The notes: generated by a model from the sequence alone, not told the origin. DNA of 64,000 bases from Candidatus Saccharimonadales bacterium (GCA_036388415.1 DASVRW010000002.1:851396-915395); one strand, 5' to 3'. Counted from the stretch's first letter, positions 26,021-35,661 are shown. A program made the numbers and translations.

Positions 26021-26653
26021 TTAGCGGCTCATTGAGCCTGGCGATACATACAGCCATTCCTGGCGAGCGTAGCGGCTGACACTTGTCAGCAAGCCTTGCG
26101 CATATTGCCCAGTACGCAGCGCTTGGCGGATTACGGCAGACGATACGTCAGGCGCATAACTATCAATAATCGTTAGCGCCCTTGGCTGCACAGTCCAAGC
26201 TTGTACCGACTTGGCTACAGTCTGGTGCTGATGCTGTGACCGAACGCCGACAACCAGCTCAGCAACCTCCAGCAAACGTTGGACATGCGGCCAGGCTGGC
26301 ATGTCCAATGCTGCGTCAGATCCCATCAAAAATATCAGTTGCGCCTGTGGAAACAGAGATCTTAGCTGCGGCAATGTCCGACTGACGCTATACTGCCTAT
26401 CTACCATTTCCAGCACAGCTAGTTTCGGGTGTGGCTTCAGGGCTTTCTTTAGCATGGCGACACGGTGTGCGTAGTGCTCAACGCCTGGCTTAAGTGGCGG
26501 TCTACGTTCTGGCATAAATATTATTTCATCCAAGCTGGCCGCCTGCAGCGCCTGCAGGGCAAAACCAACATGCCCGGCATGTACAGGATCAAACGCCCCG
26601 GCATATATACCGAGGCGTACTTGTTTTGGCTGTTTGTGTATATTAGGCCGCAA
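26021..26653 (-). CDS. nadD: Nicotinate-nucleotide adenylyltransferase
   Basis: 210 aa from TTG 26653. It makes deamido-NAD from NaMN and ATP. Nucleotidyltransferase fold: LGIYAGAFDPVHAGHVG (~20-36; GxFDPxHxGH is the HxGH-type ATP site), FMPERRPPLKP (~53), FLMGSDAALDMPAWPHVQRLLE (~110) and the late VSSAVIRQALRTG (ISSTxIR-type motif). The frame is open up to 26818, but that would overlap the zinc-ribbon gene almost entirely. AAGGTGG lies 5 nt before TTG 26653, which gives an 11-bp overlap with the upstream stop and a normal NadD length. The exact start is uncertain. Confidence 0.85.
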   Translation of the reverse strand: MRPNIHKQPKQVRLGIYAGAFDPVHAGHVGFALQALQAASLDEIIFMPERRPPLKPGVEHYAHRVAMLKKALKPHPKLAVLEMVDRQYSVSRTLPQLRSLFPQAQLIFLMGSDAALDMPAWPHVQRLLEVAELVVGVRSQHQHQTVAKSVQAWTVQPRALTIIDSYAPDVSSAVIRQALRTGQYAQGLLTSVSRYARQEWLYVSPGSMSR

Positions 26654-26825
26654 TAGGTCCACCTTCGCAACATTTCGTCGGTACTTTACATTCGGGACAA
26701 ACAAAATGTCCGTGCACTGGCTCAATCGGATAATGGCCGCAGCTGTCGCAGCATAGTTCAAGTGACCGCTCTGTAACCATAGCGGCATATGCGTCGTAAT
26801 CGGTATCGTTTGTGTCATTGCTCAT
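26643..26825 (-). CDS. Small zinc-ribbon protein
   Basis: 60 aa. An acidic N-terminus is followed by a treble CxxC pattern: CCDSCGHYP (~25), FVCPECKVP (~42) and TKCCEGGP. This is enough for one zinc ribbon. The function is unknown; such proteins often bind nucleic acid or serve as metal-binding partners. It is operon-leading and overlaps nadD by 11 bp. TATAAT lies 6 nt before its ATG and overlaps the stop codon of the upstream 541-aa gene. Confidence 0.75.
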   Translation of the reverse strand: MSNDTNDTDYDAYAAMVTERSLELCCDSCGHYPIEPVHGHFVCPECKVPTKCCEGGPIAA

Positions 26826-26831
26826 GCCTTT

Positions 26832-26837
26832 ATTATA
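26832..26837 (-). promoter_or_regulatory. -10 element of the zinc-ribbon/nadD operon, overlapping an upstream stop codon
   Basis: TATAAT on the minus strand, 6 nt before ATG 26825. Its TAA is the stop codon of the gene ending at 26833. Confidence 0.6.
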
Positions 26838-28458
26838 CCTTGGCTAGATTCAACTTGTCAGTGCGAGATGATGTGGTTTTATACTTGCGAATTTGATCTA
26901 GAACACTTTTCCATACATCTTCTGCACTTACCTGGCTTTCCGGAGCCTGCCGTTGACCTCTTGAGCTCATCGTCGGGTCGATACCGCTATCAAACTTGTG
27001 CTGACAGTTGCGGCAGACACTACAGGGACCGACTTCTGTTGGCCGTGGACTCGGACACGACTCAACGCGGCAGACGCCTTTTTTCCAGGTCCATGACGAA
27101 GCTTCACCGTCAGTTGTATTACTGTCCAGTCCTTCAAATTCGTTTGCTAGCCCGTTGGTGCCTTGTTCCTGTCTGAAATTACCCTGCGTCCCGCCGGCAC
27201 ATCCCCCGCTAATCTTGAAGTTTTGTCGTGCCAAAGAACGCATTATTTGAGCCTGGTGGCTGGCAATCAATTGAGCGTCCATATTATTAGACTGCATATG
27301 GTATAAAGTATCAATTTGCACTTGCAGCTGCTGGGCAGTTGCCTCGTCTACCTGGTCTAGCACGCTTTGATTACTCGTTACAACAGCGGCTTCGCTCATT
27401 AGTAGATGGCGCTTTGCTTTCTCAAGCATTGCAGCTAACCGCTCGGTCATAATATGACTACCGGCGACATCATGACCGAGAATCGTACGCACGTCTTCAT
27501 CATTCCAAGCATGCTGCATGACGGCTATAAACTGCTCTATTTCAGGCGTAGCCCTGCCCCGTTCCATACTTCGCGCCAACTCAATGTCAAAATTTAGCCA
27601 TTCTTTGGCGGTCCGCTCCGATTGTACTCGGTAGCGCTGTTGATCTCCTCGGAATCTGGCGATTTGCTGCTCCACCTTCCGCCTGTCAGACGGATTCGCA
27701 ATATAGGGCAGCACTGATTTGAGGATGGTGACAGGGCCCTCAGGCACCAGCTCATCAGGTAGTTCCAAGTGTCTGAACGATTCCATGACGGACAAGGCTG
27801 ATGCCTTATTTGCGAGCGTTAATGGCACGTCAAAGATATTATTGGGATCTTCGAGCAGCGCTATCCATGCCTCGAGTGGTATGTCTCGGACCAGCAGCGA
27901 CTGCGTTTGCCGGCCAATGACGACGCCTAATTTATCAGTAATTGCATATGAAACTCGAACCGCGTCATCTTCGTAAAGATTTTCGGATTTTGCAACCTCA
28001 TTACTGGCATCAGCCCGACTCATCTTCGGTGAAATAAACACTTTTGCCGTGCCGGCTTGTAACGTTTCTTCGCTGTCTCGAGCCTCCCGCACTTCAATAT
28101 CGTTGCGGCGACGACCCGCTTCCGATACATAAAATTCGGCGCCAGCTTCAGCTATCTCAACTGCCGATCTTCCAAGCCATCGCAAAACCCGTTTTGAGCG
28201 GCCCCACTCGTCGGTAACCGCTTCAAAGCGCTGAATAGTCGTGGTGACGGCACCCGGCATGGCCATTTCCTGAACGCCGGTCATATAATTGACGAGCATG
28301 TCGTTCTGGTCGGCGTCAGACAAACTGCCGTTAAACGCCAACCGCTCGCGGATATGCAGGACGTCGCGGAGCAGCCGCTGATTTACGCTTATGTCCGGCG
28401 CACAGCCTTCACTATCACCTGCCAGAGCCGTTTCGGTTGTCCTGGCTGTCTCGGCCAT
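26833..28458 (-). CDS. Hypothetical large soluble protein with C-terminal cysteine cluster
   Basis: 541 aa of unknown function. There is no signal or membrane span. It is mostly helical, with charged repeats such as VEQQIARFRGDQQRYR and AMLEKAKRHLLMSEAAV, and a low-complexity Gly/Gln/Asn stretch near 425. A C-terminal cysteine cluster (CRVESCPSP ... GPCSVCRNCQ, ~465-490) could bind zinc. The start at 28458 is chosen because GAGAGGG lies 7 nt upstream; the frame opens at 28521 without a good site. The neighbouring small zinc-ribbon gene may be functionally linked. Not recognised. Confidence 0.65.
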   Translation of the reverse strand: MAETARTTETALAGDSEGCAPDISVNQRLLRDVLHIRERLAFNGSLSDADQNDMLVNYMTGVQEMAMPGAVTTTIQRFEAVTDEWGRSKRVLRWLGRSAVEIAEAGAEFYVSEAGRRRNDIEVREARDSEETLQAGTAKVFISPKMSRADASNEVAKSENLYEDDAVRVSYAITDKLGVVIGRQTQSLLVRDIPLEAWIALLEDPNNIFDVPLTLANKASALSVMESFRHLELPDELVPEGPVTILKSVLPYIANPSDRRKVEQQIARFRGDQQRYRVQSERTAKEWLNFDIELARSMERGRATPEIEQFIAVMQHAWNDEDVRTILGHDVAGSHIMTERLAAMLEKAKRHLLMSEAAVVTSNQSVLDQVDEATAQQLQVQIDTLYHMQSNNMDAQLIASHQAQIMRSLARQNFKISGGCAGGTQGNFRQEQGTNGLANEFEGLDSNTTDGEASSWTWKKGVCRVESCPSPRPTEVGPCSVCRNCQHKFDSGIDPTMSSRGQRQAPESQVSAEDVWKSVLDQIRKYKTTSSRTDKLNLAKV

Positions 28459-28740
28459 ATATTTCCCTCTCGCCCAAGTCGGCAGAGGTACAGCCGGCCG
28501 CACGGATGGACGGACAACCATTGCTCCTGCTCGGGAGACTTGATTAGCAGCTGTATCGGACTCACTCTTGACTAGTGGTGTATATCGCTTATGTCAAGAG
28601 TTTACCGTTGCGGCACAGTTCCCGAATTCTTTTACGCACACAGTGTGAGCGGCAAAGGCACGGGATTCCAGCATGTTTTGTTAAGTATTAGTAGTTTAAC
28701 ATTCAGGGCCTACGCTAGATATAGTATTTTTGTATACGAA

Positions 28741-29436
28741 TTATATGACAACGAAGCTTTCGAGGATACGGTAAAAAATCGAATAGTCGGGTGTTGAATT
28801 GTTGTCAGTATAGACAAAGAAGAACGAGTGCTGGCCTGACGTCGGGCCGGCCAGTGTCACTTTATTGATGCTAGCTGGCGAACTTGTCCCAATGACATTG
28901 CGAGTTGTATTGTCATTGTCACACAAAAACTCGACGCCGTCCCATTTGGCAGAAATTGCCAGTGGCTTGGCAATACGGGCCTCGCTGGATGTAGCGGCCG
29001 TGAATGTTGTGCAGTTTTCGGATGTTTCGCCATGTGCCAGATTATTTCCTTGGGCCCGCACGGCTACAGCTCTGTTGACAGCCATGGTTTGCGGAATTTT
29101 ATCAATATATATATCGAGGTAGCGGTTATCGGCATTGGTCAGGCTGGCCCGGAAGCTATACATATCATACGGAGCGGTATCATGATTAATAAGTTTCCAG
29201 TCGGCCGGTGCGTCAAAAGCGAAAACGCCTTGATCAAAACGCATAGTTTTCGAGTTGGGTATCTCGAGCGGTCGGGTCGTACCGGCTGAATTCTTGATTT
29301 CGGGCTGCGTGGTTGCCTGGAACTCCATATTGACATAATAGCCGCCGCCGAGCAACGCAAGCATGAGGACGCCAACGATCAGCGCTCGGCGGCTTTTGCG
29401 GCGCTTGTAGCCGATTTCGTAAGTTTTGCGTGGCAT
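28741..29436 (-). CDS. Hypothetical membrane-anchored exported protein
   Basis: 231 aa. A very basic cytosolic start (GYKRRKSRRA), one span (~17-35) and an external domain beginning FAFDAPADWKLIN (~72), a beginning shared by PsbP/LpqN-like small alpha/beta domains. Two cysteines (ENCTTF and EFLCDN) may pair. It begins 1 nt after the stop of the LexA-like gene, so the two are co-transcribed. Its role is unknown; control by or of the repressor cannot be inferred from linkage alone. Confidence 0.65.
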   Translation of the reverse strand: MPRKTYEIGYKRRKSRRALIVGVLMLALLGGGYYVNMEFQATTQPEIKNSAGTTRPLEIPNSKTMRFDQGVFAFDAPADWKLINHDTAPYDMYSFRASLTNADNRYLDIYIDKIPQTMAVNRAVAVRAQGNNLAHGETSENCTTFTAATSSEARIAKPLAISAKWDGVEFLCDNDNTTRNVIGTSSPASINKVTLAGPTSGQHSFFFVYTDNNSTPDYSIFYRILESFVVI

Positions 29437-29437
29437 G

Positions 29438-29917
29438 TTAGCCGTTCCTCATCGAATCATCGGTGTCAGCAACGGTTACCTGAAGTTGGGCCAGCCGCGG
29501 CACAAAACGAGCTGCCGCGGCATGACACTCGAGCACTTTCAGCGCATCGACCAGTACGGTCATTTCTTGCAATCCGTAGGTACTTGCTTGTTCATTTTTC
29601 TCCAGACGGCTAATCATCGATTCAATACGGTCGACCAGCCATTTTTCCTGGCTAGCAGTAATGTTTTGAGCAACTGGCAGGTCAGGCCCAATGTCGGAGC
29701 CAACGACCTCGAGCGACCGCGCTGAGCGGTCGCGTTTACGTATATGGCCGCGGCGAATCAGGCTGTTAACATGCAGGGATACGGTCGCAACCGACGTATA
29801 GTTCAGACCGTTCATAATTTCACGGTAGCTCGGGCTATAGCCATGCTCACCGATAAACTGCTCAATGTAGGTGAGAATGTCCCGCTGTTTTTTGGTCGGT
29901 CGAACTGTTTCGCTCAT
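29438..29917 (-). CDS. LexA-type winged-helix repressor without the S24 protease domain
   Basis: 159 aa. Residues ~6-72 match the LexA DNA-binding domain: PTKKQRDILTYIEQFI, GYSPSYREI, SVATVSLHVNSLIRRGHIRKR and SARSLEV. The remaining ~90 residues are a hydrophilic linker and a helical segment (~85-135) with no Ser/Lys dyad or Ala-Gly cleavage site, so SOS-style self-cleavage is not expected. The helical tail may dimerise. It leads an operon with the exported protein downstream (TAA-C-ATG junction). TATAAT lies 11 nt before the ATG. Target genes unknown. Confidence 0.8.
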   Translation of the reverse strand: MSETVRPTKKQRDILTYIEQFIGEHGYSPSYREIMNGLNYTSVATVSLHVNSLIRRGHIRKRDRSARSLEVVGSDIGPDLPVAQNITASQEKWLVDRIESMISRLEKNEQASTYGLQEMTVLVDALKVLECHAAAARFVPRLAQLQVTVADTDDSMRNG

Positions 29918-29972
29918 GGTTATAAATTATTATACTCCTTGTGGCGTAGTCGGTTTTCCTGAATTACGAAAT

Positions 29973-31334
29973 TTAAGATACATCACGAGACCCTGTACGA
30001 CGAACGGCTATCCCACCTATCGCGGCACCGGCCAGCCCCCACCAGACATAGCTGAGCGTATCATCGGTCCAAACATGCGACAACAGAGCAACTAGTGATA
30101 TCCCGACAAGACTAGCAAGCAATATCTGCGGCAGTCGCGCATGTCGTCGTTGCCATAATCGCTGCGCTACCAATAGATTAATCGCGGCAAACAAGAGCAT
30201 CCCGATCACACCGGCCTCTTGGCCAAGTTGTAAGTAATAATTCTCGGCAATACGGGCCGGTTTGCTGTCATTGTATGCTGACGCCGGGCCGGCAGAGCCA
30301 GTACCACCGCCTTGCGGCTGGCGCAGGATATCGATGAGGCCATCCCGCGAAGCAGTCAGATGCCCCTCGTTGGAACTGCTGGCTGAGCGTGAATTCTCAT
30401 CAGTATGTAGAATCGTGTTTTGAAACACGTCGTTATCGCGCAGCGCATAGCCAGCAACCAGCAGCAGCATACACAGCAGACTACCGCCAATGAGTAGTCC
30501 CTTGCGAACTTTATTAGAGCTGATTGACCACCAGGTCAGCCAGGCTAATGCCAGGGTAGTTCCGAGCCAGGCACTGCGGGAAAACGTCATAGCTAGCGCT
30601 GCACATGCCGCTGCCAGCGAAACAATATATAGCCATCGTTTTGGTGACGCACGACTGGCGAGTACTGCCAGTGCGGAAATAATAATGATCAGGTAGGCAC
30701 CGAAGGGGTTGGCGCCGCGCAGTGTTGATTGAATACGCTGATAGGTGGATTTTTGGTCGATCGTCTGTACAGCATCAATCGTATCTGCTCCATAGCCAAA
30801 ATGCCGCAAAAAATCTGCTGGTAGCAGCGTCGCCTGCAACAGACCAAACACAACGACGATAGCCGCCGGTAGCAGCAACAATTGCCGCCAATGATCAACC
30901 AGCCAACTGCTACGGCGTGCCACCAGCCATGTTACTATGAAAAAAATCAGAAACCGGCTATCTAGAAGTAAGCCGTATGCAAAGGCCTTGGGCGTCACTG
31001 CGCCGCTGACAACGCTGGCAGCACCACTTCCAGCTAGTAGGATTATGTAGGCGCCTATTAGCAGCAACAGCGGTTGACGACGCATCGCTGCACGTATGTC
31101 TTGCTCTGCGCGAAGCATATTCACGGCTAGGACAGCCGCACCGATTAGCAGCACAGCCAGGATACATTCTTTCCATAGCCGCAGGAGCGTATAGTTACCG
31201 ACCAATGTAGAGCCCCAGACAGTGATAAAGGCGTGGAACGGTAAAATTGCCAGTATGAGCGCACTCAGCCCGGTCATAGAACGTACGATAAAACGTTCAG
31301 AAGGCGAAAATTGCGATGTCGTAAGCTTTTTCAT
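29973..31334 (-). CDS. O-antigen ligase/polymerase-like membrane protein (Wzy_C)
   Basis: 453 aa, about 12 membrane spans. A long external loop (~300-370) contains NTILHTDENSRSASSSNEGHL-type hydrophilic residues, followed by AENYYLQLGQEAGVIGMLLF, the conserved region of WaaL/Wzy-type proteins. Family members move or polymerise undecaprenyl-linked glycans on the outer membrane face. In this locus it would ligate or polymerise the glycan made by the genes to its right. The divergent start lies near TATACT (31353-31358), giving a leader of about 8 nt. Confidence 0.8.
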   Translation of the reverse strand: MKKLTTSQFSPSERFIVRSMTGLSALILAILPFHAFITVWGSTLVGNYTLLRLWKECILAVLLIGAAVLAVNMLRAEQDIRAAMRRQPLLLLIGAYIILLAGSGAASVVSGAVTPKAFAYGLLLDSRFLIFFIVTWLVARRSSWLVDHWRQLLLLPAAIVVVFGLLQATLLPADFLRHFGYGADTIDAVQTIDQKSTYQRIQSTLRGANPFGAYLIIIISALAVLASRASPKRWLYIVSLAAACAALAMTFSRSAWLGTTLALAWLTWWSISSNKVRKGLLIGGSLLCMLLLVAGYALRDNDVFQNTILHTDENSRSASSSNEGHLTASRDGLIDILRQPQGGGTGSAGPASAYNDSKPARIAENYYLQLGQEAGVIGMLLFAAINLLVAQRLWQRRHARLPQILLASLVGISLVALLSHVWTDDTLSYVWWGLAGAAIGGIAVRRTGSRDVS

Positions 31335-31417
31335 AGGGTGTTACAATCTAGTATATGGCACTTGCGCTCAAAATGTTCGCAGACTCGCGCATGACACACT
31401 AGGTAGCGTGAAAAATC

Positions 31418-32863
31418 ATGAAAAATAACGCCTCACAAATCTATAACATATTTCTCATTTTTGGAGATTTTTTAGCGCTCATTGCCGCATTCGCCGGCGC
31501 GTTCGTCCTGCGCGTGACGCTCAGCGACATTCCAATTGCCAACCCTGTTCCCGCCATAACTTATTTGAAGATTTTCTTGCTCGTAACGCCCTTTTGGATC
31601 CTGATATTTGCATTACTCGGCCTCTACAACAGTAGTATTCATGAAAAACGTTTTGTCGAATTCGGGCGGCTGCTCATCGGTTCGTTCATCGGTCTGCTAT
31701 TCGTGATATTTATCAACTTCTTGTCTGCAGAACCGCTCTTCCCAGCCAAATTAGTGCCAATTTATGGGTTTGGACTCGGATTTTTGTTCTTGCTTGTCTT
31801 CCGCAATCTGGCCCGGCTGGTCCGGACTGAGCTGTTCAGCTTTAAGGTAGGACTCGACCACGTCCTCATCGTCGGCAACACCATTATGACGGCCGAGCTG
31901 GTCGAGTTACTGAGAAGCAGCCGGCAATCAGGTTACAAAATACTGGGTGTCATTGGCACTCAGCACGCACTTGGCCTCAATAGTCACCGTGACGACATTC
32001 CGGTGTATCCAGAATTCAAAACTGCCCTGGCTCACATCACCGAACCAGTCCACACCATCATTCAGACAGAACTGTATGCCGACGAAGCCCGCAACCGCGA
32101 TTTACTGGAGTACGCCCAGTCTCATCACGTCGCCTTCCGTTTCGTACCAGGGAATACGGAGCTTTTCGTCGGAAACATTGACGTCCAGCTGTTTCGCGGT
32201 TCTATCCCGGTGATTGCCATCCATCAAACCGCGCTGATTGGCTGGGGCCGGATTGTGAAGCGCATCTTCGACTTTGCAGCGGCGGCACTCATACTTTTAG
32301 CTGTTTCGCCGATCATGTTGATTATTGCCGTAATCCTAAAAATAGTTGACCCTGGCCCCATCTTTCTGCGCCAGACACGACTGACTCGGTTCAACAGTGA
32401 ATTCAAAGTGTTTAAATTTCGCAGCATGAAAAAGACTTACAACGGTATGACTCCCGAGCAAGCCTTTACCAAAATGAACCGCCCCGAATTAATTAATATA
32501 TACCGCCAGAACGGCGATCAACTGCCGAATGATCCGCGCATTACGCCAATTGGGCATTTCCTACGCCGCAGCAGCCTGGATGAGTTGCCGCAATTATTTA
32601 ACGTACTAAAGGGGGATATCAGCCTGGTTGGACCGCGGGCATTGGTACCGGAAGAATTGTCAGTCTACGAGAAGCGTCACACCATACTCAGCGTCAAATC
32701 CGGCTTGACCGGTCTGGCGCAGGTGTCAGGACGGCGTAACATCAGCTTTGACGAGCGCCGCAAGCTCGACATCTTTTATGTGCAGAATTGGAGCTTCTGG
32801 CTTGATCTGGTTATTCTCGTCAAGACAATTCGCGTCGTGCTGGAGCGTACCGGCGCCGAGTAA
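31418..32863 (+). CDS. Undecaprenyl-phosphate sugar-1-phosphate transferase (WbaP/WcaJ type)
   Basis: 481 aa. Four N-terminal spans (~10-135), a central Rossmann-like CoA_binding_3 domain (~145-265: [18 protein letters not shown]), a fifth membrane helix (~280-305) and the catalytic Bac_transf domain. That domain shows [52 protein letters not shown] and [11 protein letters not shown]. It starts glycan assembly by moving a hexose-1-phosphate to undecaprenyl phosphate. It is divergent from the ligase-like gene and heads the plus-strand glycan genes. The sugar is probably glucose or galactose, by family only. Confidence 0.92.
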   Translation: MKNNASQIYNIFLIFGDFLALIAAFAGAFVLRVTLSDIPIANPVPAITYLKIFLLVTPFWILIFALLGLYNSSIHEKRFVEFGRLLIGSFIGLLFVIFINFLSAEPLFPAKLVPIYGFGLGFLFLLVFRNLARLVRTELFSFKVGLDHVLIVGNTIMTAELVELLRSSRQSGYKILGVIGTQHALGLNSHRDDIPVYPEFKTALAHITEPVHTIIQTELYADEARNRDLLEYAQSHHVAFRFVPGNTELFVGNIDVQLFRGSIPVIAIHQTALIGWGRIVKRIFDFAAAALILLAVSPIMLIIAVILKIVDPGPIFLRQTRLTRFNSEFKVFKFRSMKKTYNGMTPEQAFTKMNRPELINIYRQNGDQLPNDPRITPIGHFLRRSSLDELPQLFNVLKGDISLVGPRALVPEELSVYEKRHTILSVKSGLTGLAQVSGRRNISFDERRKLDIFYVQNWSFWLDLVILVKTIRVVLERTGAE

Positions 32864-32931
32864 GTTCATACTCTTGATGTAATTTATTCAGCGGCACGGC
32901 AATTTACTGTCGTTTTCATCCGTGCTACGTC

Positions 32932-32937
32932 TACAAT
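32932..32937 (+). promoter_or_regulatory. -10 element of GT4 gene (leaderless type)
   Basis: TACAAT with a 6-nt gap to ATG 32944; the gap contains AAGG, too close to act as a usual Shine-Dalgarno site. Confidence 0.5.
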
Positions 32938-32943
32938 AAGGAT

Positions 32944-34209
32944 ATGACCGAAGCCAGGATGAAAACAGCATCAAAAACGACCAAAAAGCTAGCAAAAGCA
33001 CCCAGGAAGGTGGCTCGTAGAATCGCCGGGTCTGCCATCAGCCCAAAATCGTCCGTTGACCTGCAGTCACTCAAGGTCGCCATTGTCTGTGACTGGCTGA
33101 CAGGAACGGGCGGCGCCGAACGGGTTGTGCTTGAAATGCACAAATTATTCCCAAAAGCGCCGATATATACGTCGCAGTACGATAGCAATCCGGCAATTTG
33201 GTACGGTGATACCTGGTTCCAGAAGGCCGACGTACGAACCACGGCATTGCAAAGATTGCCGAAGCGCCTCAAGAAATTTTTGCCGGTTCTGCGTGCACGG
33301 ACATTTAGCCGGTTAGATCTTAGCGCATACGATCTGGTGATCGCATCAAGCGGTGCCGAGGCAAAAGGCGTCAAAGTGGGGCCTGACACCAAACTCGTCT
33401 GGTACTGCCACGCGCCGACACATTATTATTGGGGCAGGTACGAAGATTATTTGAAACATCCGGGTTTTGGCGGCTTTGATCCGCTGGCTCGAACTGGCCT
33501 TTATGCATTGGTCAAACCACTCCGCACATGGGACTACGCCGCAGCTCAGCGACCCGACCTGATTATTGCCAACTCAACACACACAGCGAGCGAGGTCAAA
33601 AAATACTACGACCGCGACGCAAAAGTAGTTTTTCCGCCCGTTGATATCGACCGTTTCGGCGCACAGTCGAGTCGTAAGGCGCGTATAGAACCGCGCGCAG
33701 AAAGATTTGGATTTATTATCGCCGGCAGGCAAACGCCTTACAAAAAAATAGCCTTAGCCGTTGAAGCCTGCTCGCAGCTCAATCTGCCTCTAACTGTTAT
33801 CGGCAACGGTCCTGAGCATCACAATCTGACTGCTCTGGCCGGGCCGTCGGTGCGCTTTCTCAGCAAAGTCAGCGACGCTGAAATGGCTCGTCATTTCAAA
33901 CTTGCCAAAGCATTTTTATTCCCAGGTATCGACGACTTTGGTATTGTCGCCGTCGAAGCCCTGAGTGCCGGAACACCCGTTATCGCCTACCGTGGTGGCG
34001 GCGCACTGGATTACATCAAAGAAGGTGTTACCGGCGAGTTTTTTGACGAACAAACAGCAGAAAGTCTGGCGGCGGCACTTCGTTCGTTTGATGCCTCCAA
34101 GTATGACAGCTCGCAAATTATGAAAGAATCAAAGCGCTACAGCACGGCTCAATTCGGACGCAATCTAACCAAAGCTCTCCAAGCTTGCATGAAGCAAACA
34201 AAAAAATAA
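32944..34209 (+). CDS. GT4-family glycosyltransferase
   Basis: 421 aa. A Lys/Arg-rich N-terminal tail (1-40) precedes the GT-B fold: VAIVCDWLTGTGGAERVVLEMH (~46-67; Gly-rich acceptor-side loop), WYCHAPTHYYW (~155), NSTHTASEVKKYYD, FIIAGRQTPYKK (~258) and the nucleotide-sugar motif FLFPGIDDFGIVAVEALSAG (~325; EX7E-type). Probably a cytoplasmic retaining transferase extending the lipid-linked glycan, mannosyl-transferase-like in appearance. Donor and acceptor unknown. The basic tail could touch the membrane. Confidence 0.9.
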   Translation: MTEARMKTASKTTKKLAKAPRKVARRIAGSAISPKSSVDLQSLKVAIVCDWLTGTGGAERVVLEMHKLFPKAPIYTSQYDSNPAIWYGDTWFQKADVRTTALQRLPKRLKKFLPVLRARTFSRLDLSAYDLVIASSGAEAKGVKVGPDTKLVWYCHAPTHYYWGRYEDYLKHPGFGGFDPLARTGLYALVKPLRTWDYAAAQRPDLIIANSTHTASEVKKYYDRDAKVVFPPVDIDRFGAQSSRKARIEPRAERFGFIIAGRQTPYKKIALAVEACSQLNLPLTVIGNGPEHHNLTALAGPSVRFLSKVSDAEMARHFKLAKAFLFPGIDDFGIVAVEALSAGTPVIAYRGGGALDYIKEGVTGEFFDEQTAESLAAALRSFDASKYDSSQIMKESKRYSTAQFGRNLTKALQACMKQTKK

Positions 34210-34276
34210 TGAAGTAGCAGAGTGTCGCAATTGTCGGCAACAGAGGTATAATGAGCCTTGAGACATAATAGACATA

Positions 34277-35251
34277 ATGAAACTATTTCACACACCGCGA
34301 ATTTCGATCGTTATACCGTGTTTTAACGAAAATGATAATATTACTCCGTTTTTTGATGCGCTTGATACAATGGCCGAATCACTGTCGCGATACAATTTCG
34401 AGTTTGTCTACGTTGATGACGGCAGCATAGACAGCACCCTGACAACCCTGCAGGAAATAGCCAAACGTGATAAACGCGTCAAAGTCATCCGGTTTTCCCG
34501 TAATTTTGGTAAGGAAATGGCGACGACGGCTGGTATTCGTCAGGCAACCGGCGACGCAATTATACTTATGGACGCCGATGGTCAGCATCCGGTGACATCT
34601 ATTCCGGCGTTCCTTGCCCATTGGAAGTCTGGCACACAAGTCGTCATTGGCGTTCGCAGCAATGCTCACAAAGGTTTTCTAAAAAATATATCGTCAAAGA
34701 TATTTTACCGTCTGTTCAATACGCACGCCGATCAGGAGCTTTTGCCCGGCTCAACAGATTTCAGACTCATCGACCGCGTAGTACAGCAGGAATTTATCAA
34801 ACTCACCGAACACAGCCGTATTACCCGCGGCCTGATAGATTGGCTCGGCTTCCGGCGAGAGTATGTCTATTTTGATATTGCCGAGCGAGGTGCCGGCGAT
34901 GCCAGCTATAGCTTCAATAAGCTAGCTGGCTTAGCTCTCAACAGCTTCGTTTCTTTGTCATTAAAGCCTCTGTATGTCTTGGCGTATCTCGGAGCCAGTG
35001 CACTCATACTGTCAATCGTGCTGGCGGTATTTTCTGCGGTTGAAATGCTGATTGGCGATCCGCTGGGACTCGATATTACCGGCACGGCGTATTTGGTTAT
35101 GCTGGTGTTGTTTCTTGTGGGAGTCATTCTCATAACCCAGGGTGTTTTAGCACTATATATTTCCCATATACATACCGAGAGCAAGAATCGGCCACTATTC
35201 GTCATCGACCAGGGCGCTTCGCGGGGCATACAAGCAAAGGAACGGGCGTAA
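34277..35251 (+). CDS. GT2 polyprenyl-phosphate glycosyltransferase (ArnC/GtrB-like)
   Basis: 324 aa. GT2 domain: ISIVIPCFNENDNI, YVDDGSIDSTL (~50), FSRNFGKEMA (~77), LMDADGQHP (~100) and STDFRLIDR (~162). Two C-terminal spans (~232-260 and ~270-295) follow. Such enzymes load glucose or a related sugar onto undecaprenyl phosphate for use outside the cell. The next gene overlaps it (TAATG) and encodes a GtrA-like flippase, the classical GtrA/GtrB pair. TATAAT at 34247-34252 gives a leader of about 18 nt. Confidence 0.9.
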   Translation: MKLFHTPRISIVIPCFNENDNITPFFDALDTMAESLSRYNFEFVYVDDGSIDSTLTTLQEIAKRDKRVKVIRFSRNFGKEMATTAGIRQATGDAIILMDADGQHPVTSIPAFLAHWKSGTQVVIGVRSNAHKGFLKNISSKIFYRLFNTHADQELLPGSTDFRLIDRVVQQEFIKLTEHSRITRGLIDWLGFRREYVYFDIAERGAGDASYSFNKLAGLALNSFVSLSLKPLYVLAYLGASALILSIVLAVFSAVEMLIGDPLGLDITGTAYLVMLVLFLVGVILITQGVLALYISHIHTESKNRPLFVIDQGASRGIQAKERA

Positions 35252-35661
35252 TGGATCAATACATCCAGCAGGTACGGGCATTCCTAAACCGGCCGTTTGG
35301 CCGTTACCTACTGATCGGTGGCGGCGTCTATCTGTTTGAACTGCTTGTCATATATATTGCACAGGAAATGGGCGCCAGCGCCTTGGTAGCTGTCGGACTT
35401 GGCTTTTGGCTCGGATTGATTGTGTCATTTCTATTGACGAAATTTGTGACATTTCAAGACAAGCGGACACAGCACCGTATTTTGATTCCGCAGATCATCG
35501 CCGTGAGCCTACTCGTACTGTTTAATTTTGGCTTTACCCTGCTCGTTACCGCGCTACTGTCAGATGTCGTGCCTGCCGCCGTCACCCGCACGCTAGCCCT
35601 TGGCATAACTACCATATGGAATTTCTATCTCTACCGAACTAGGATTTTTAAACAGGTTTAA
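35251..35661 (+). CDS. GtrA-family membrane protein (probable polyprenyl-P-sugar flippase)
   Basis: 136 aa, four membrane spans (~19-37, 42-64, 80-102, 108-128), with FGRYLLIGGGVYLFEL and WNFYLYRTRIFK as family-like ends. GtrA proteins are thought to flip the undecaprenyl-phosphate sugar made by their GtrB partner, which here is the overlapping upstream gene. Confidence 0.88.
   Translation: MDQYIQQVRAFLNRPFGRYLLIGGGVYLFELLVIYIAQEMGASALVAVGLGFWLGLIVSFLLTKFVTFQDKRTQHRILIPQIIAVSLLVLFNFGFTLLVTALLSDVVPAAVTRTLALGITTIWNFYLYRTRIFKQV

Noticed and set aside
28591-28797. 68-codon plus-strand frame
   Set aside because: It has no promoter or ribosome binding site, unremarkable composition, and overlaps the 3' end of a real minus-strand gene.
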